From Telmatospirillum sp. (lineage in GTDB: Bacteria; Pseudomonadota; Alphaproteobacteria; Rhodospirillales; Magnetospirillaceae), in the NCBI GenBank assembly GCA_031291415.1, contig JARLJB010000182.1:1-64000 (forward strand): a stretch of DNA of 64,000 nt. The letters run 5' to 3'. The position numbers and the translations under genes were made by a program. Below, in pieces: positions 18,839 to 26,748 of the stretch. Under the pieces are notes generated by a model that had not been told where the DNA came from, did not search any database, and worked only from the letters and a program-made list of their open reading frames with translations. Each line of letters begins with the position of its first letter. Positions within the stretch are counted from its first letter, which is position 1.

Positions 18839-19447
18839 TCAGCCGGCCAATTGCTTTTTCAGGCCGGCGGCGATTTCCTTGGGCGTCACCTCGCCGGAGA
18901 AATGGGTCGCGTATTGGCCCTTTTTGTCCATCACATAGAGGATCGAACTGTGATCGACCGAGTAATTGCCGTCGGTGGTTTCCACCCTGTGGGCATAGAC
19001 CCGGAATTCCTTGAGCACCGGGGCGACCTGTTCGGGACTGCCGGTCAGGCCGACCATCGCCGGTGAGAAGGCGTCGACATACTGGGCGATCTGGTCGACG
19101 GTATCGCGTTCGGGATCGATGGTGATGAAGATCGGCACGACCTGGGCCTGCTCGGCCGGCGTCAGCAGATCGTACGCCTGGGCGACATTGCCGAGCGTCG
19201 TCGGACAGACGTCGGGACAGAAAGTGTAGCCGAAATAGATGAGCATCACCTTGCCGCGGAAGTCGGCGTCGGTCACCGAACGGCCATTCTGATCGATCAG
19301 GCTGAAGGAACCGCCGACGGTCGGGCCTTGCGGCGCCGTCGCGATGAAGCGTGGCACCACCGCGAAGGCGATGACGACGAGCAGGGCGGCAAGACCGGCC
19401 AACAGGGCGGCGATGCGTTGCAGATGTTTCGAACGTCGGTCGGTCAT
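18839..19447 (-). CDS. SCO1/SenC family copper protein
   Basis: Membrane-anchored thioredoxin-fold copper chaperone for cytochrome oxidase CuA assembly. Of 202 residues, 12-33 form an N-terminal anchor (ALLAGLAALLVVIAFAVVP). The CxxxC metal motif is in TFCPDVCPTTL, and the distal His ligand is in SVDHSSILY. It begins 7 nt after the TauE/SafE gene, a pairing seen in respiratory-oxidase assembly loci. Confidence 0.93.
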   Translation of the reverse strand: MTDRRSKHLQRIAALLAGLAALLVVIAFAVVPRFIATAPQGPTVGGSFSLIDQNGRSVTDADFRGKVMLIYFGYTFCPDVCPTTLGNVAQAYDLLTPAEQAQVVPIFITIDPERDTVDQIAQYVDAFSPAMVGLTGSPEQVAPVLKEFRVYAHRVETTDGNYSVDHSSILYVMDKKGQYATHFSGEVTPKEIAAGLKKQLAG

Positions 19448-19454
19448 GAAAATC

Positions 19455-20225
19455 TCAAGCCACGTGGCGCCAGGCCAGCCAGGTCAACATGCCGGCGTTG
19501 GCGACCAGAAGGAGGGGGGCGTAGCGAAGGATCGGGCCACGCCAGCGTTGCCCGGCCAGATGTCCCAGCAATCCGACGGCGAACAGGCTGGGCCAGGTGC
19601 CGGCGGTGAAGGCCAGCATTCCGAGCAGGCCGGTCAGTGGATCGCCGCTGGCCGCCGCCGCCGCCAGGGCTCCGTAAAGCAGGCCGCAGGGAATGAACCC
19701 CAGCAGCAGACCAAGGACATAGCCTCGCCAGCCGGTGGGCTGACCGAACAGCGGACGCGCCAGCCGCTCGATGCCTCGGCTCCACCATCCGGGAGTCCCT
19801 TCAGTGCCTCGGAACAGCCGCTTCAGGGCCGGCAAGGCAAGGCTCAGCATGAAGAGGGCGGCCATGAGCAGCAGCGTCGCGGAAATCCAGCGCAAGCCGG
19901 CGCCTTTCAGCGGAAGCGTGCCGGCCAGCAGAGCCGCCAGTCCACCGAGGCCGGCGTAGGTGGTGGCGCGTCCAAGATGGTAGGGCAGCAGGGCTGCGCC
20001 GGTCAGGCGGTGCCATTCGCGCATCTGTGCGATGGGCGTCCGTTCCAGTCGGGCCGCGACCTGCGACAGTACAAACGGGCCGCACATGCCAGTGCAGTGG
20101 CTGGTGCCGCCGACCAGCCCGGCCAGAAACAGGCTGGCCAGCAGGCCACCGTCGCTGGCGAGCACCGTGTGGCATTGGTGCAGACCGGAGTCCAACAGGG
20201 CGAGAAGCAAAGCTTGGTCAGTCAC
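19455..20225 (-). CDS. TauE/SafE (UreH-like) membrane transporter
   Basis: A 256-residue polytopic membrane protein. The GTG start at 20225 has GAAAGGA upstream and begins TDQALLLALLDSG. Signature elements are GGTSHCTGMCGPFVLSQ and GFIPCGLLYGALAAA, the Cys-containing motifs of the UreH/CcoS-neighbour branch often found with cytochrome oxidase assembly genes. Together with SCO this suggests metal or thiol transport for oxidase maturation. The open frame reaches 20423 but lacks homology before the GTG. Confidence 0.85.
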   Translation of the reverse strand: MTDQALLLALLDSGLHQCHTVLASDGGLLASLFLAGLVGGTSHCTGMCGPFVLSQVAARLERTPIAQMREWHRLTGAALLPYHLGRATTYAGLGGLAALLAGTLPLKGAGLRWISATLLLMAALFMLSLALPALKRLFRGTEGTPGWWSRGIERLARPLFGQPTGWRGYVLGLLLGFIPCGLLYGALAAAAASGDPLTGLLGMLAFTAGTWPSLFAVGLLGHLAGQRWRGPILRYAPLLLVANAGMLTWLAWRHVA

Positions 20226-20374
20226 CGCGCATCCTTTCTCGTAGATGCGGCAGCATAGGGCTCGCCGCCCCTTCCGATCAAGAGACCCATCACTGCTTGC
20301 TTTCAGGCGGCGACGGTGCCAGGGTGCGTCCATCATGATCGCCCAGTGCCAAAGAACAGGATTCATTTGGCGTC

Positions 20375-20451
20375 GCTCCTTGTAGGAGCGGCCTGGTGTT
20401 TGTTTTCGTCTTTTGAAACTCACAGTGCCGCCGTGGTCCGGCCGGCACTGT
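20375..20451 (+). other. Leader region of trpS with two inverted repeats
   Basis: The 284-bp gap between the TauE gene and trpS holds two perfect inverted repeats: GCTCC-TTGTA-GGAGC at 20375-20389, and ACAGTGCCG (20422-20430) with CGGCACTGT (20443-20451). The second stem is about 60 nt before the trpS ATG. A short ORF of 16 codons (20335-20385) with one Trp codon ends inside the first hairpin. Whether any of this controls trpS is unknown. No promoter boxes were assigned. Confidence 0.4.
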
Positions 20452-20509
20452 CGTTGAACATCCCCTCAGTTCCCCGCGCCACGGCGGTCTTTTCCAAAAG
20501 GAAAGATCA

Positions 20510-21523
20510 ATGTCCGTCGAATCAGTTGTCCTGACCGGTGACCGCACCACCGGCCCGCTGCATCTTGGCCACTATGTCGGATCGCTGCGCAACAGGGTCG
20601 GCCTGCAGGAGACGCATCGTCAGTTCCTGTTGCTGGCCGATGCTCAGGCCTTGACCGACAACGCCGACGATCCCGCCAAGGTGACCCGCAACGTCATCGA
20701 GGTCACGCTGGACTACCTGGCCGTCGGCATCGACCCCGGGAAGACGACGATCTGCGTGCAATCCTGTCTCCCGGCACTTTGCGAATTGACGATGCTTTTC
20801 CTCAACTTCGTCACCGTCGCCCGACTGGAGCGCAATCCGACGGTCAAGGAGGAGATCAGGATTCGCGGTTTCGAGCGCGACGTTCCCGCCGGCTTTCTTT
20901 GCTATCCGGCGGCTCAGGCGGCCGATATCACGGCGTTCAAGGCAGGGCTCGTTCCGGTCGGCGATGACCAGTTGCCGATGATCGAGCAGACCAACGAGAT
21001 CGTCCGGCGGATCAACCGTCAGGCCGGCGGTGCCGTGCTGGTCGAGGCGCGAGCTTTGACGTCGAACGTGGGCCGGCTTCCCGGCGTCGACGGCAAGGGC
21101 AAGATGAGCAAGTCGCAAGGCAACGCGATCACCTTGTCAGCGTCTGCCGACGACATCCGCGCCGCCGTCCGCAGTATGTACACCGACCCCAACCACCTGC
21201 GGGTCGCCGATCCCGGGCAAGTCGAAGGCAATGTGGTCTTCACTTATCTCGACGCGTTCGATGACGACAAGGCAGCGCTTGCCGAATTGAAGGCGCAATA
21301 CCGGCACGGCGGCCTTGGCGATACGGCGATCAAGCGGCGTCTGGAGGAAAAATTGCAGGCTCTGCTCGCGCCGATTCGCGAACGCCGGCGCCAGTTGGCC
21401 GACGATCAGGCCCATGTCCGCGAGGTTCTGCGCAAGGGAACGGAGACGGCCGATGCGCTGACCCGGACGACGCTCGCCGAGGTCAAGACGGCGCTTGGCC
21501 TCTTCTCGTTCAGTCGTTCGTGA
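20510..21523 (+). CDS. trpS: Tryptophanyl-tRNA synthetase, Firmicutes-like type
   Basis: Charges tRNA-Trp with tryptophan. The 337-residue class I synthetase has LHLGHYVGS (HIGH motif) and GKMSKSQ (KMSKS). Several stretches ([48 protein letters not shown]) match my recollection of the TrpRS of streptococci and clostridia better than the E. coli-type enzyme (which starts with GAQPSG). The ribosome site is AAAAGGAAAG. It is flanked by cobalamin genes, is convergent with cobA (14-nt overlap), and may be a second, acquired TrpRS. Confidence 0.92.
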   Translation: MSVESVVLTGDRTTGPLHLGHYVGSLRNRVGLQETHRQFLLLADAQALTDNADDPAKVTRNVIEVTLDYLAVGIDPGKTTICVQSCLPALCELTMLFLNFVTVARLERNPTVKEEIRIRGFERDVPAGFLCYPAAQAADITAFKAGLVPVGDDQLPMIEQTNEIVRRINRQAGGAVLVEARALTSNVGRLPGVDGKGKMSKSQGNAITLSASADDIRAAVRSMYTDPNHLRVADPGQVEGNVVFTYLDAFDDDKAALAELKAQYRHGGLGDTAIKRRLEEKLQALLAPIRERRRQLADDQAHVREVLRKGTETADALTRTTLAEVKTALGLFSFSRS

Positions 21524-22298
21524 GCATGAGACCGGCCAGCTTTTCGCGCAAACGCACCACCTCGCCGACCACCACCAGGGCCGGCGGTTCGATGCCTTGT
21601 CGAACCGCCGCCGCCCCGATCTCGCCCAGGGTCGACACCAGCACCCTTTGTTTGGGCGTCGAGGCGCGCGAAATCACTGCGGCCGGTTCGTCGGGCCGCC
21701 GGCCGGCGGCGATCAGACGGGCGGCGATGCGGTCGAGGTGTTTCAACGCCATGTAGAAGACCAGTACCGGAACGGCTTTGGCCAGCGCTTCCCAGTCGAC
21801 GCTGTTGGGAACGTCACCCGAGGCGTCATGGCCGGTTACGAAGGCAATCGCCGAGTTGGTTTCGCGCGAGGTGGCGGGAATTCCTGCGTAGGCCAGGCCT
21901 CCGACACCCGATGTGATGCCGGGCACGATACGGAAAGGCACACCGGCCTCGACCAGCGTCAGAGCCTCCTCGGCGCCGCGGCCGAAGACAAAGGGATCGC
22001 CGCCTTTGAGGCGAAGAACCCGCTTGCCCTGTTCGGCCAGTTCGACGAGGCGCTTGGAGATGTCGGGCTGTTTCGGCGACGGCTTGCCGCCCCGTTTGCC
22101 GGCAAATTCGCAAATCGCGTCGGCGCCGGCCAAGGCCAGCACGCGATCATCGACCAGGGCGTCATAGACGATGACGTCGGCATGGGTCAGCGCGTGCAGC
22201 GCCAACAGCGAGATCAGTCCGGGATCCCCCGGACCGGCGCCGACCAGCCAGACCTGTCCAGGGAGAAAATCAGGAAGAGTGAAAGGCAAGCGATTCAT
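21510..22298 (-). CDS. cobA: Uroporphyrinogen-III C-methyltransferase
   Basis: SUMT makes precorrin-2 from uroporphyrinogen III, the entry to cobalamin and siroheme. The 262-residue single-domain protein has the signature [35 protein letters not shown] and PGITSGVGG. There is no CysG N-terminal dehydrogenase domain, so it is the CobA type. It is divergent from cbiD across 276 bp that contain a repeat element. Confidence 0.96.
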   Translation of the reverse strand: MNRLPFTLPDFLPGQVWLVGAGPGDPGLISLLALHALTHADVIVYDALVDDRVLALAGADAICEFAGKRGGKPSPKQPDISKRLVELAEQGKRVLRLKGGDPFVFGRGAEEALTLVEAGVPFRIVPGITSGVGGLAYAGIPATSRETNSAIAFVTGHDASGDVPNSVDWEALAKAVPVLVFYMALKHLDRIAARLIAAGRRPDEPAAVISRASTPKQRVLVSTLGEIGAAAVRQGIEPPALVVVGEVVRLREKLAGLMLTND

Positions 22299-22408
22299 GG
22301 GGCCGGATGATACCGATTTTGCCGTTTTCGACCAGAGGGCAATGTGGCTTTTCGAAGGGCCGCTGGCGGACGAGGGCGTCGTTGTTACGGATCTTCAGTC
22401 ACATTTTT

Positions 22409-22514
22409 CCGTCATTCCCGCGAAAGCGGGAATCCATGCCACAACAGAAACTATCTTTGGTCGTAGAGTCATTGTTCTTTCCAACCATGGATCCCTGCTT
22501 TCGTGGAGATGACG
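22409..22514. repeat. Palindromic intergenic repeat with 29-bp arms
   Basis: The left arm (22410-22438, CGTCATTCCCGCGAAAGCGG and on) and right arm (22486-22514) are inverted copies with a few mismatches, separated by 47 bp. The left arm itself forms the hairpin TTCCCGC-GAAA-GCGGGAA. This arrangement is the widespread CGTCATTCCCGCGAA class of intergenic palindrome seen in many proteobacteria. It lies between divergent cobA and cbiD. Confidence 0.85.
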
Positions 22515-22574
22515 ACTAAAAATACCCGCAGACGAACCTTTGAAATAACTGACGACACGCCCTAGGCTGGCGGG

Positions 22575-23633
22575 ATGGACAAACCCCTGCGTAAAGGCTG
22601 GACCACCGGCGCCTGCGCGACCGCCGCCGCCAAGGCGGCGTGGACGGCGGTGCTGACCGGCGAATTCCCCGATCCGGTGAGCATCGTTTTGCCGCGCGGC
22701 GAGACACCGTCTTTCGCCCTGGCCGAACGGGCAATGGGGAGGGACTGGGCGTCGGCGGCGGTCGTCAAGGATGCCGGCGACGATCCCGACGTCACTCATG
22801 GGGCGACGGTCAGGGTCACGGTGAGCCCGTTGCCGGCCGGCTCCGGCTTGCTCTTCCGGGCCGGCGAGGGGGTTGGCACCGTCACGCTTCCGGGATTGCC
22901 GCTGGCGGTCGGCGAACCGGCGATCAATCCGGGGCCGAGGACACAGATCGAGAGCAATCTCCGGGCTGTGGCTTCCGGGCAGTCCCTGGATGCCGAGATT
23001 GTCATCGCCATTCCGGGGGGCGCCGCGCTGGCGGCCAAGACGATGAACGGCCGGCTGGGAATCCTGGGCGGACTTTCCATTCTCGGGACCACCGGAGTGG
23101 TTCTTCCCTATAGCTGCGCGGCCTGGATTCACGCCATTCATCGCGGCGTCGACGTGGCGCGGGCTTGTGGCCTCGACCACATTGCCGGTTGCACCGGCAA
23201 GACGTCGGAACGCGCCGTCCGCGAGATGCATGGTCTGCCCGAGCGGGCGATGATCGACATGGGCGGCTTCGCCGGAGCCCTGCTCAAATATCTGCGGGCC
23301 CATCCGCTGCCACGCTTCACCCTGGGCGGCGGCTTTGCCAAGCTGACCAAGCTGGCGGCCGGAGCCTTGGATCTGCACTCCGGCGCGACGCCGGTCGATC
23401 TTGCCTGGCTGGCCGGTTTGGTCGGTGACCTGGGGGGAGGCGCCGATCTGGTCGCCCGGGCCCGGCAAGCGCAGTCGGCGGCGCAGATTCTGGCAATGGC
23501 CGAGGACCTGCCATTGGCCCAGGCGGTTGCCGTCCGTGCCCGTGAGACGGCCTTGGCGGTGCTGGTCGGCGGCGTCGATATCGATGTTGCGGTGTTCGAT
23601 CGGACTGGCCGGCTGATTGGCCATGCGCGATAA
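22575..23633 (+). CDS. cbiD: Cobalt-precorrin-5B C1-methyltransferase
   Basis: CbiD methylates C1 of cobalt-precorrin-5B, a step of the early-cobalt (anaerobic) route. The 352-residue protein begins with the family signature LRKGWTTGACATAAAKAAW and has GTTGVVLPYSCAAW and a Gly-rich GGFAKLTKLAAG. The aerobic pathway uses the unrelated CobF, so this gene marks the pathway type. Its last codons overlap cobK by 11 nt. Confidence 0.95.
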   Translation: MDKPLRKGWTTGACATAAAKAAWTAVLTGEFPDPVSIVLPRGETPSFALAERAMGRDWASAAVVKDAGDDPDVTHGATVRVTVSPLPAGSGLLFRAGEGVGTVTLPGLPLAVGEPAINPGPRTQIESNLRAVASGQSLDAEIVIAIPGGAALAAKTMNGRLGILGGLSILGTTGVVLPYSCAAWIHAIHRGVDVARACGLDHIAGCTGKTSERAVREMHGLPERAMIDMGGFAGALLKYLRAHPLPRFTLGGGFAKLTKLAAGALDLHSGATPVDLAWLAGLVGDLGGGADLVARARQAQSAAQILAMAEDLPLAQAVAVRARETALAVLVGGVDIDVAVFDRTGRLIGHAR

Positions 23634-24312
23634 GATCCTCATCCTGGGCGGCACTTTTGAGGCCGCCGCCGAGGCCCGCCGGCTGACCGCGGCCGGAGCG
23701 GAGGTGATCACCTCGCTGGCCGGGCGGCTTGCCGATCCGCCGTCATTGCCGGGTCGGGTCCGGGTCGGCGGGTTCGGCGGGACCGAGGGATTGCAGGCCT
23801 TCATTCGCGCCGAGGCGATTACCTGGGTGATCGACGCCACGCATCCGTTCGCCGCCGTCATATCGCGCCATGCCCAGCATGCCTGTCAGGCGCAGGGCGT
23901 GCCGCTGGTTCGTCTCGACCGTCCGCCGTGGGCTAAACATCCCGGTGACCGCTGGCATTGGGCCGATGACGCGGCGATGGCCGCCCGCTTGACGCCGCAT
24001 CTCGGTCGCCGCGCGCTGCTGACCGTCGGCGCCGGAACGCTGGGCGCTTTCGCCCGCGCCGGCGGCCCCTTTTACCTGGTCAGGCTGGTCGCGCCGCCGG
24101 GGCGCCTGCCGTTTCCCCACTATCAGGTGGTTATCGGGCGCGGTCCCTTCGCATTGGCCGACGAGATCGCCCTGATGCGCGATTTTCGGATCGACCTGCT
24201 GGTCAGCAAGGCCAGCGGCGGACAGGCGACCGAGGCGAAGATCGCCGCGGCGCGGACTTTGAAAATACCGGTTTTGCTGCTGCGCCGACCGGCGCAGGGT
24301 GTGGCGGGCTGA
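23623..24312 (+). CDS. cobK: Precorrin-6A/cobalt-precorrin-6A reductase
   Basis: NADPH-dependent reduction of the C18-C19 double bond of precorrin-6A. The 229-residue product starts MRDKILILGGTFEAAAEARR and has VIDATHPFAAVIS and the conserved LVSKASGGQATEAKI near the C-terminus. ATG 23623 lies within the end of cbiD, consistent with translational coupling. CobK and CbiJ are homologous, so this gene does not itself discriminate aerobic from anaerobic routes. Confidence 0.94.
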   Translation: MRDKILILGGTFEAAAEARRLTAAGAEVITSLAGRLADPPSLPGRVRVGGFGGTEGLQAFIRAEAITWVIDATHPFAAVISRHAQHACQAQGVPLVRLDRPPWAKHPGDRWHWADDAAMAARLTPHLGRRALLTVGAGTLGAFARAGGPFYLVRLVAPPGRLPFPHYQVVIGRGPFALADEIALMRDFRIDLLVSKASGGQATEAKIAAARTLKIPVLLLRRPAQGVAG

Positions 24313-24338
24313 AACGGTCCAACTATAGAGAGACCGTT
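24313..24338 (+). terminator. Weak stem-loop after cbiD-cobK
   Basis: AACGGTC (24313-24319) and GACCGTT (24332-24338) form a 7-bp stem with a 12-nt loop directly after the cobK stop. No T-run follows. It could be a 3' processing stem rather than an efficient terminator. Confidence 0.35.
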
Positions 24339-24400
24339 CACACGAGGGGATTCGTATAAAGCATGACCTTCAGGGGAAGGCCGTCATTGGACGTTGAAGC

Positions 24401-25144
24401 ATGTCAGAACCACAGAACATTTACGATAATCCCGAATTTTTCGCCGGCTACGCGCATTTGCGTCAGACCGCCACCGGCCTGAACGACGTTCTTGAACAGC
24501 CGGCGCTTTGGTCGCTCCTGCCCCAATCTCTCGATGGCTTGCGTGTGCTCGATCTTGGCTGCGGGTTCGGCGATTTCGCCAGGAAAGCACGGCGTAACGG
24601 CGCCCGTTCGGTGCTCGCCGTCGATATCTCGGCAAAAATGTTGGCGGCAGCGAAAAAGCAAACGCAGGATCCGGCTATCGAATATCGCCAGCTCGGCATT
24701 GAGCATCTCGACCTTGACGGCGGCTCTTTCGACATCGTCGTCTCATCCTTGGCCTTCCACTACGTCGAAGACTATCCGGCAGCCGTTGCCCGCGTTGCCG
24801 ACCTTCTGGCGCCGGGCGGCAGGCTGGCGTTTTCCGTCGAGCATCCGATCTGCACGGCGATGGCGGCGCAGCAATGGGTGCGCGATTCCGACGGACACGC
24901 GCTCTATTGGCCGATCGACGACTATCGGCTGGAAGGCGCACGGAAAACCAAATGGTTCGTCGATGGCGTCGTCAAATACCATCGAACGGTCGAGTCCTAC
25001 GTCAATGGCCTGTTGGCGTCCGGCCTCACGCTGCGTTGCCTCAAGGAACCGGAGCCGGTGGCCGGCGGAGCGTCGGCGGTGATCCCGGGCCTCGATCTGC
25101 ACCGGCGGCGGCCGCCGTTTTTGCTGCTCGCCGCCGATCGCTGA
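24401..25144 (+). CDS. Class I SAM-dependent methyltransferase
   Basis: A 247-residue methyltransferase. Motif I is VLDLGCGFGDFARKA, followed by VLAVDISAKML and FDIVVSSLAFHYVEDY, then LLAPGGRLAFSVEHPI, the order expected of the fold. The C-terminal part (WFVDGVVKYHRTVESYVNGL) resembles small-molecule methyltransferases. The substrate is unknown. It follows cobK by 88 bp with a hairpin between, so it need not belong to the cobalamin set. Confidence 0.85.
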   Translation: MSEPQNIYDNPEFFAGYAHLRQTATGLNDVLEQPALWSLLPQSLDGLRVLDLGCGFGDFARKARRNGARSVLAVDISAKMLAAAKKQTQDPAIEYRQLGIEHLDLDGGSFDIVVSSLAFHYVEDYPAAVARVADLLAPGGRLAFSVEHPICTAMAAQQWVRDSDGHALYWPIDDYRLEGARKTKWFVDGVVKYHRTVESYVNGLLASGLTLRCLKEPEPVAGGASAVIPGLDLHRRRPPFLLLAADR

Positions 25145-25162
25145 TCCGCTTGGGGCGAGCGT

Positions 25163-26479
25163 CTATCGGACCAAGCGGCGTTTCGTCGAAGGCAACCTTG
25201 AGGCGGCGCCCAGCGGTAACAGCGCGAGGCCAGCGCAGAGCAGGCCGGCCAGGCAGAATACGCCGGGCAGGGGTAGCCAGCGGGTGGTGACGCCACCCAG
25301 CAGATTGCCGAACGGCGCCACGCCCCAGAAGGCGATGACGCAGCAAGCGGATAGGCGACCACGTACTTCCTCCTGGATGCGTTCCTGCAGCACCGTGGTG
25401 ATCGCCACGATCTGCCACATCAGGCAGAAGCTGGCGCCGAGCACGGCGAGCAGGGAAACGGGAATTCGGTCCGAGAGGCCCAGCAGCGCCAGAAAGGCGC
25501 CGCTTGCCAAAGCGGCTGGCCACAGCCTGGTGCGAAAGGGCCGCGCCGCCGGCCGGCCGATCAGGCCGGCGGCAAGGATCGCCCCCAGGCTCGACATGGC
25601 GACCAGCCAGCCCAAGAGCTCTGCCCCGCCACCGAACGTTTCCCGCACCAAGGCCGGAAGCAGGACGGTGAAGGGCAGGCCGATCAGACTGACCAGTGAC
25701 AGGTGCAGCAACGGCAGTCTGAGCTCAGCGCGACGGAGGACCTGGCCTAGCGGTTCTGTCCGTCGGGACGGTTGGGCGTCCATGGGAACCGGTGAGCTGG
25801 GCTGCAAACTCAAGACGAGCATCGGTACGATATAGCTTAGTCCGTCGATCAGAAAGCAGGAGCTTTCGCCGCCAAGGGCGATTACCAGCCCCGCCAAGGA
25901 CGGCCCCAGCAGCCGGCCCAAATTGATCACCACAGAATCCACCGCCACTGCCGACAATCGGCTGTCATTCGTCGCCGCCTGACACAGAAAGGCTTGTCGG
26001 ACCGGTAGTTCCAGGGCGCTGATGCAGCCGCGCAGCAGCGCCATACCGATCAGGTTTTCGATGCCAAGTTCCCCCCAGAAGGCTAGGCCGGCCAGGCTCA
26101 GCGCCTGTCCGGAAGCGAGGCCGTTGGCCAGGCATAGCAGGCGGCGACGATCGCAACGGTCGGCCGCCCTGCCGCTCCAGGGGGCGAGCAGAATCACCGG
26201 AATCTGTCCGGCGAAGCTGGCGATACCCAGCCACAGCGCCGAGTCGGTCAGACGGAATACCAGCCAGCTGACGGCGATACGGGTCATCCAGCTGCCCGAG
26301 ACCGACAGCAGTTGGGACGCCATGAACCAGCGGATCTCGCCATGGTGCAGCACCGGCCAAAGTGTCTGGCACGACGCCAGCAAGGTGGCGGACGGACTTC
26401 TGTTGGCCTGCGAGTCCGGGGGCGGCCCGGCTTCCGGCAGGAAAGCAACATCCCTGGTGACCTTGGTGATTCGGTTCAT
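25163..26479 (-). CDS. MFS transporter of the EntS/MFS_3 type
   Basis: A 438-residue transporter with 12 hydrophobic segments. Residues 50-110 (IRWFMASQLLSVSGSWMTRIAVSWLVFRLT) carry the typical start of MFS_3 exporters, and the loop APWSGRAADRCDRRRLLC is the MFS motif A. It ends 18 bp from the methyltransferase on the other strand. It is divergent from the flavoprotein gene, and the 269-bp AT-rich spacer must hold the start signals of both. Export of a small molecule or siderophore is plausible but not shown. Confidence 0.85.
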   Translation of the reverse strand: MNRITKVTRDVAFLPEAGPPPDSQANRSPSATLLASCQTLWPVLHHGEIRWFMASQLLSVSGSWMTRIAVSWLVFRLTDSALWLGIASFAGQIPVILLAPWSGRAADRCDRRRLLCLANGLASGQALSLAGLAFWGELGIENLIGMALLRGCISALELPVRQAFLCQAATNDSRLSAVAVDSVVINLGRLLGPSLAGLVIALGGESSCFLIDGLSYIVPMLVLSLQPSSPVPMDAQPSRRTEPLGQVLRRAELRLPLLHLSLVSLIGLPFTVLLPALVRETFGGGAELLGWLVAMSSLGAILAAGLIGRPAARPFRTRLWPAALASGAFLALLGLSDRIPVSLLAVLGASFCLMWQIVAITTVLQERIQEEVRGRLSACCVIAFWGVAPFGNLLGGVTTRWLPLPGVFCLAGLLCAGLALLPLGAASRLPSTKRRLVR

Positions 26480-26748
26480 CGATGTTGGCCTATAACGAGA
26501 ATGAATAGATAATGTAATTTAAACATATAGTTGACTTACCAATATGAATATATTCTATTATAGGTTACTGTCTATATTGATGCGGCGTTTAAAATAGAAA
26601 CTCAATAATAATATTGGATTTATTTTATAAAATTCGAGATATTATACTTATAATTGAGGTGTCGTGCCCGCGAATGATCGCAAATTCCAATGAATTTATT
26701 CTAATCATGGAATGATCAGGGGTGTCAGTTGATTGGGAGGGGGAAATC
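26480..26748. promoter_or_regulatory. AT-rich divergent control region of the flavocytochrome genes
   Basis: This 269-bp spacer is strikingly AT-rich compared with all neighbouring sequence. It contains several dyads: the perfect palindrome GAATATATTC (26546-26555), TATAG-N8-CTATA (26559-26576), and CAATAATAATATTG around 26603-26616. TTGACT at 26531 could be a -35 box, but I could not fit a convincing -10. A LysR gene lies downstream in the cluster and is the natural candidate to bind the dyads. The AT bias would also favour silencing proteins. Confidence 0.45.
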
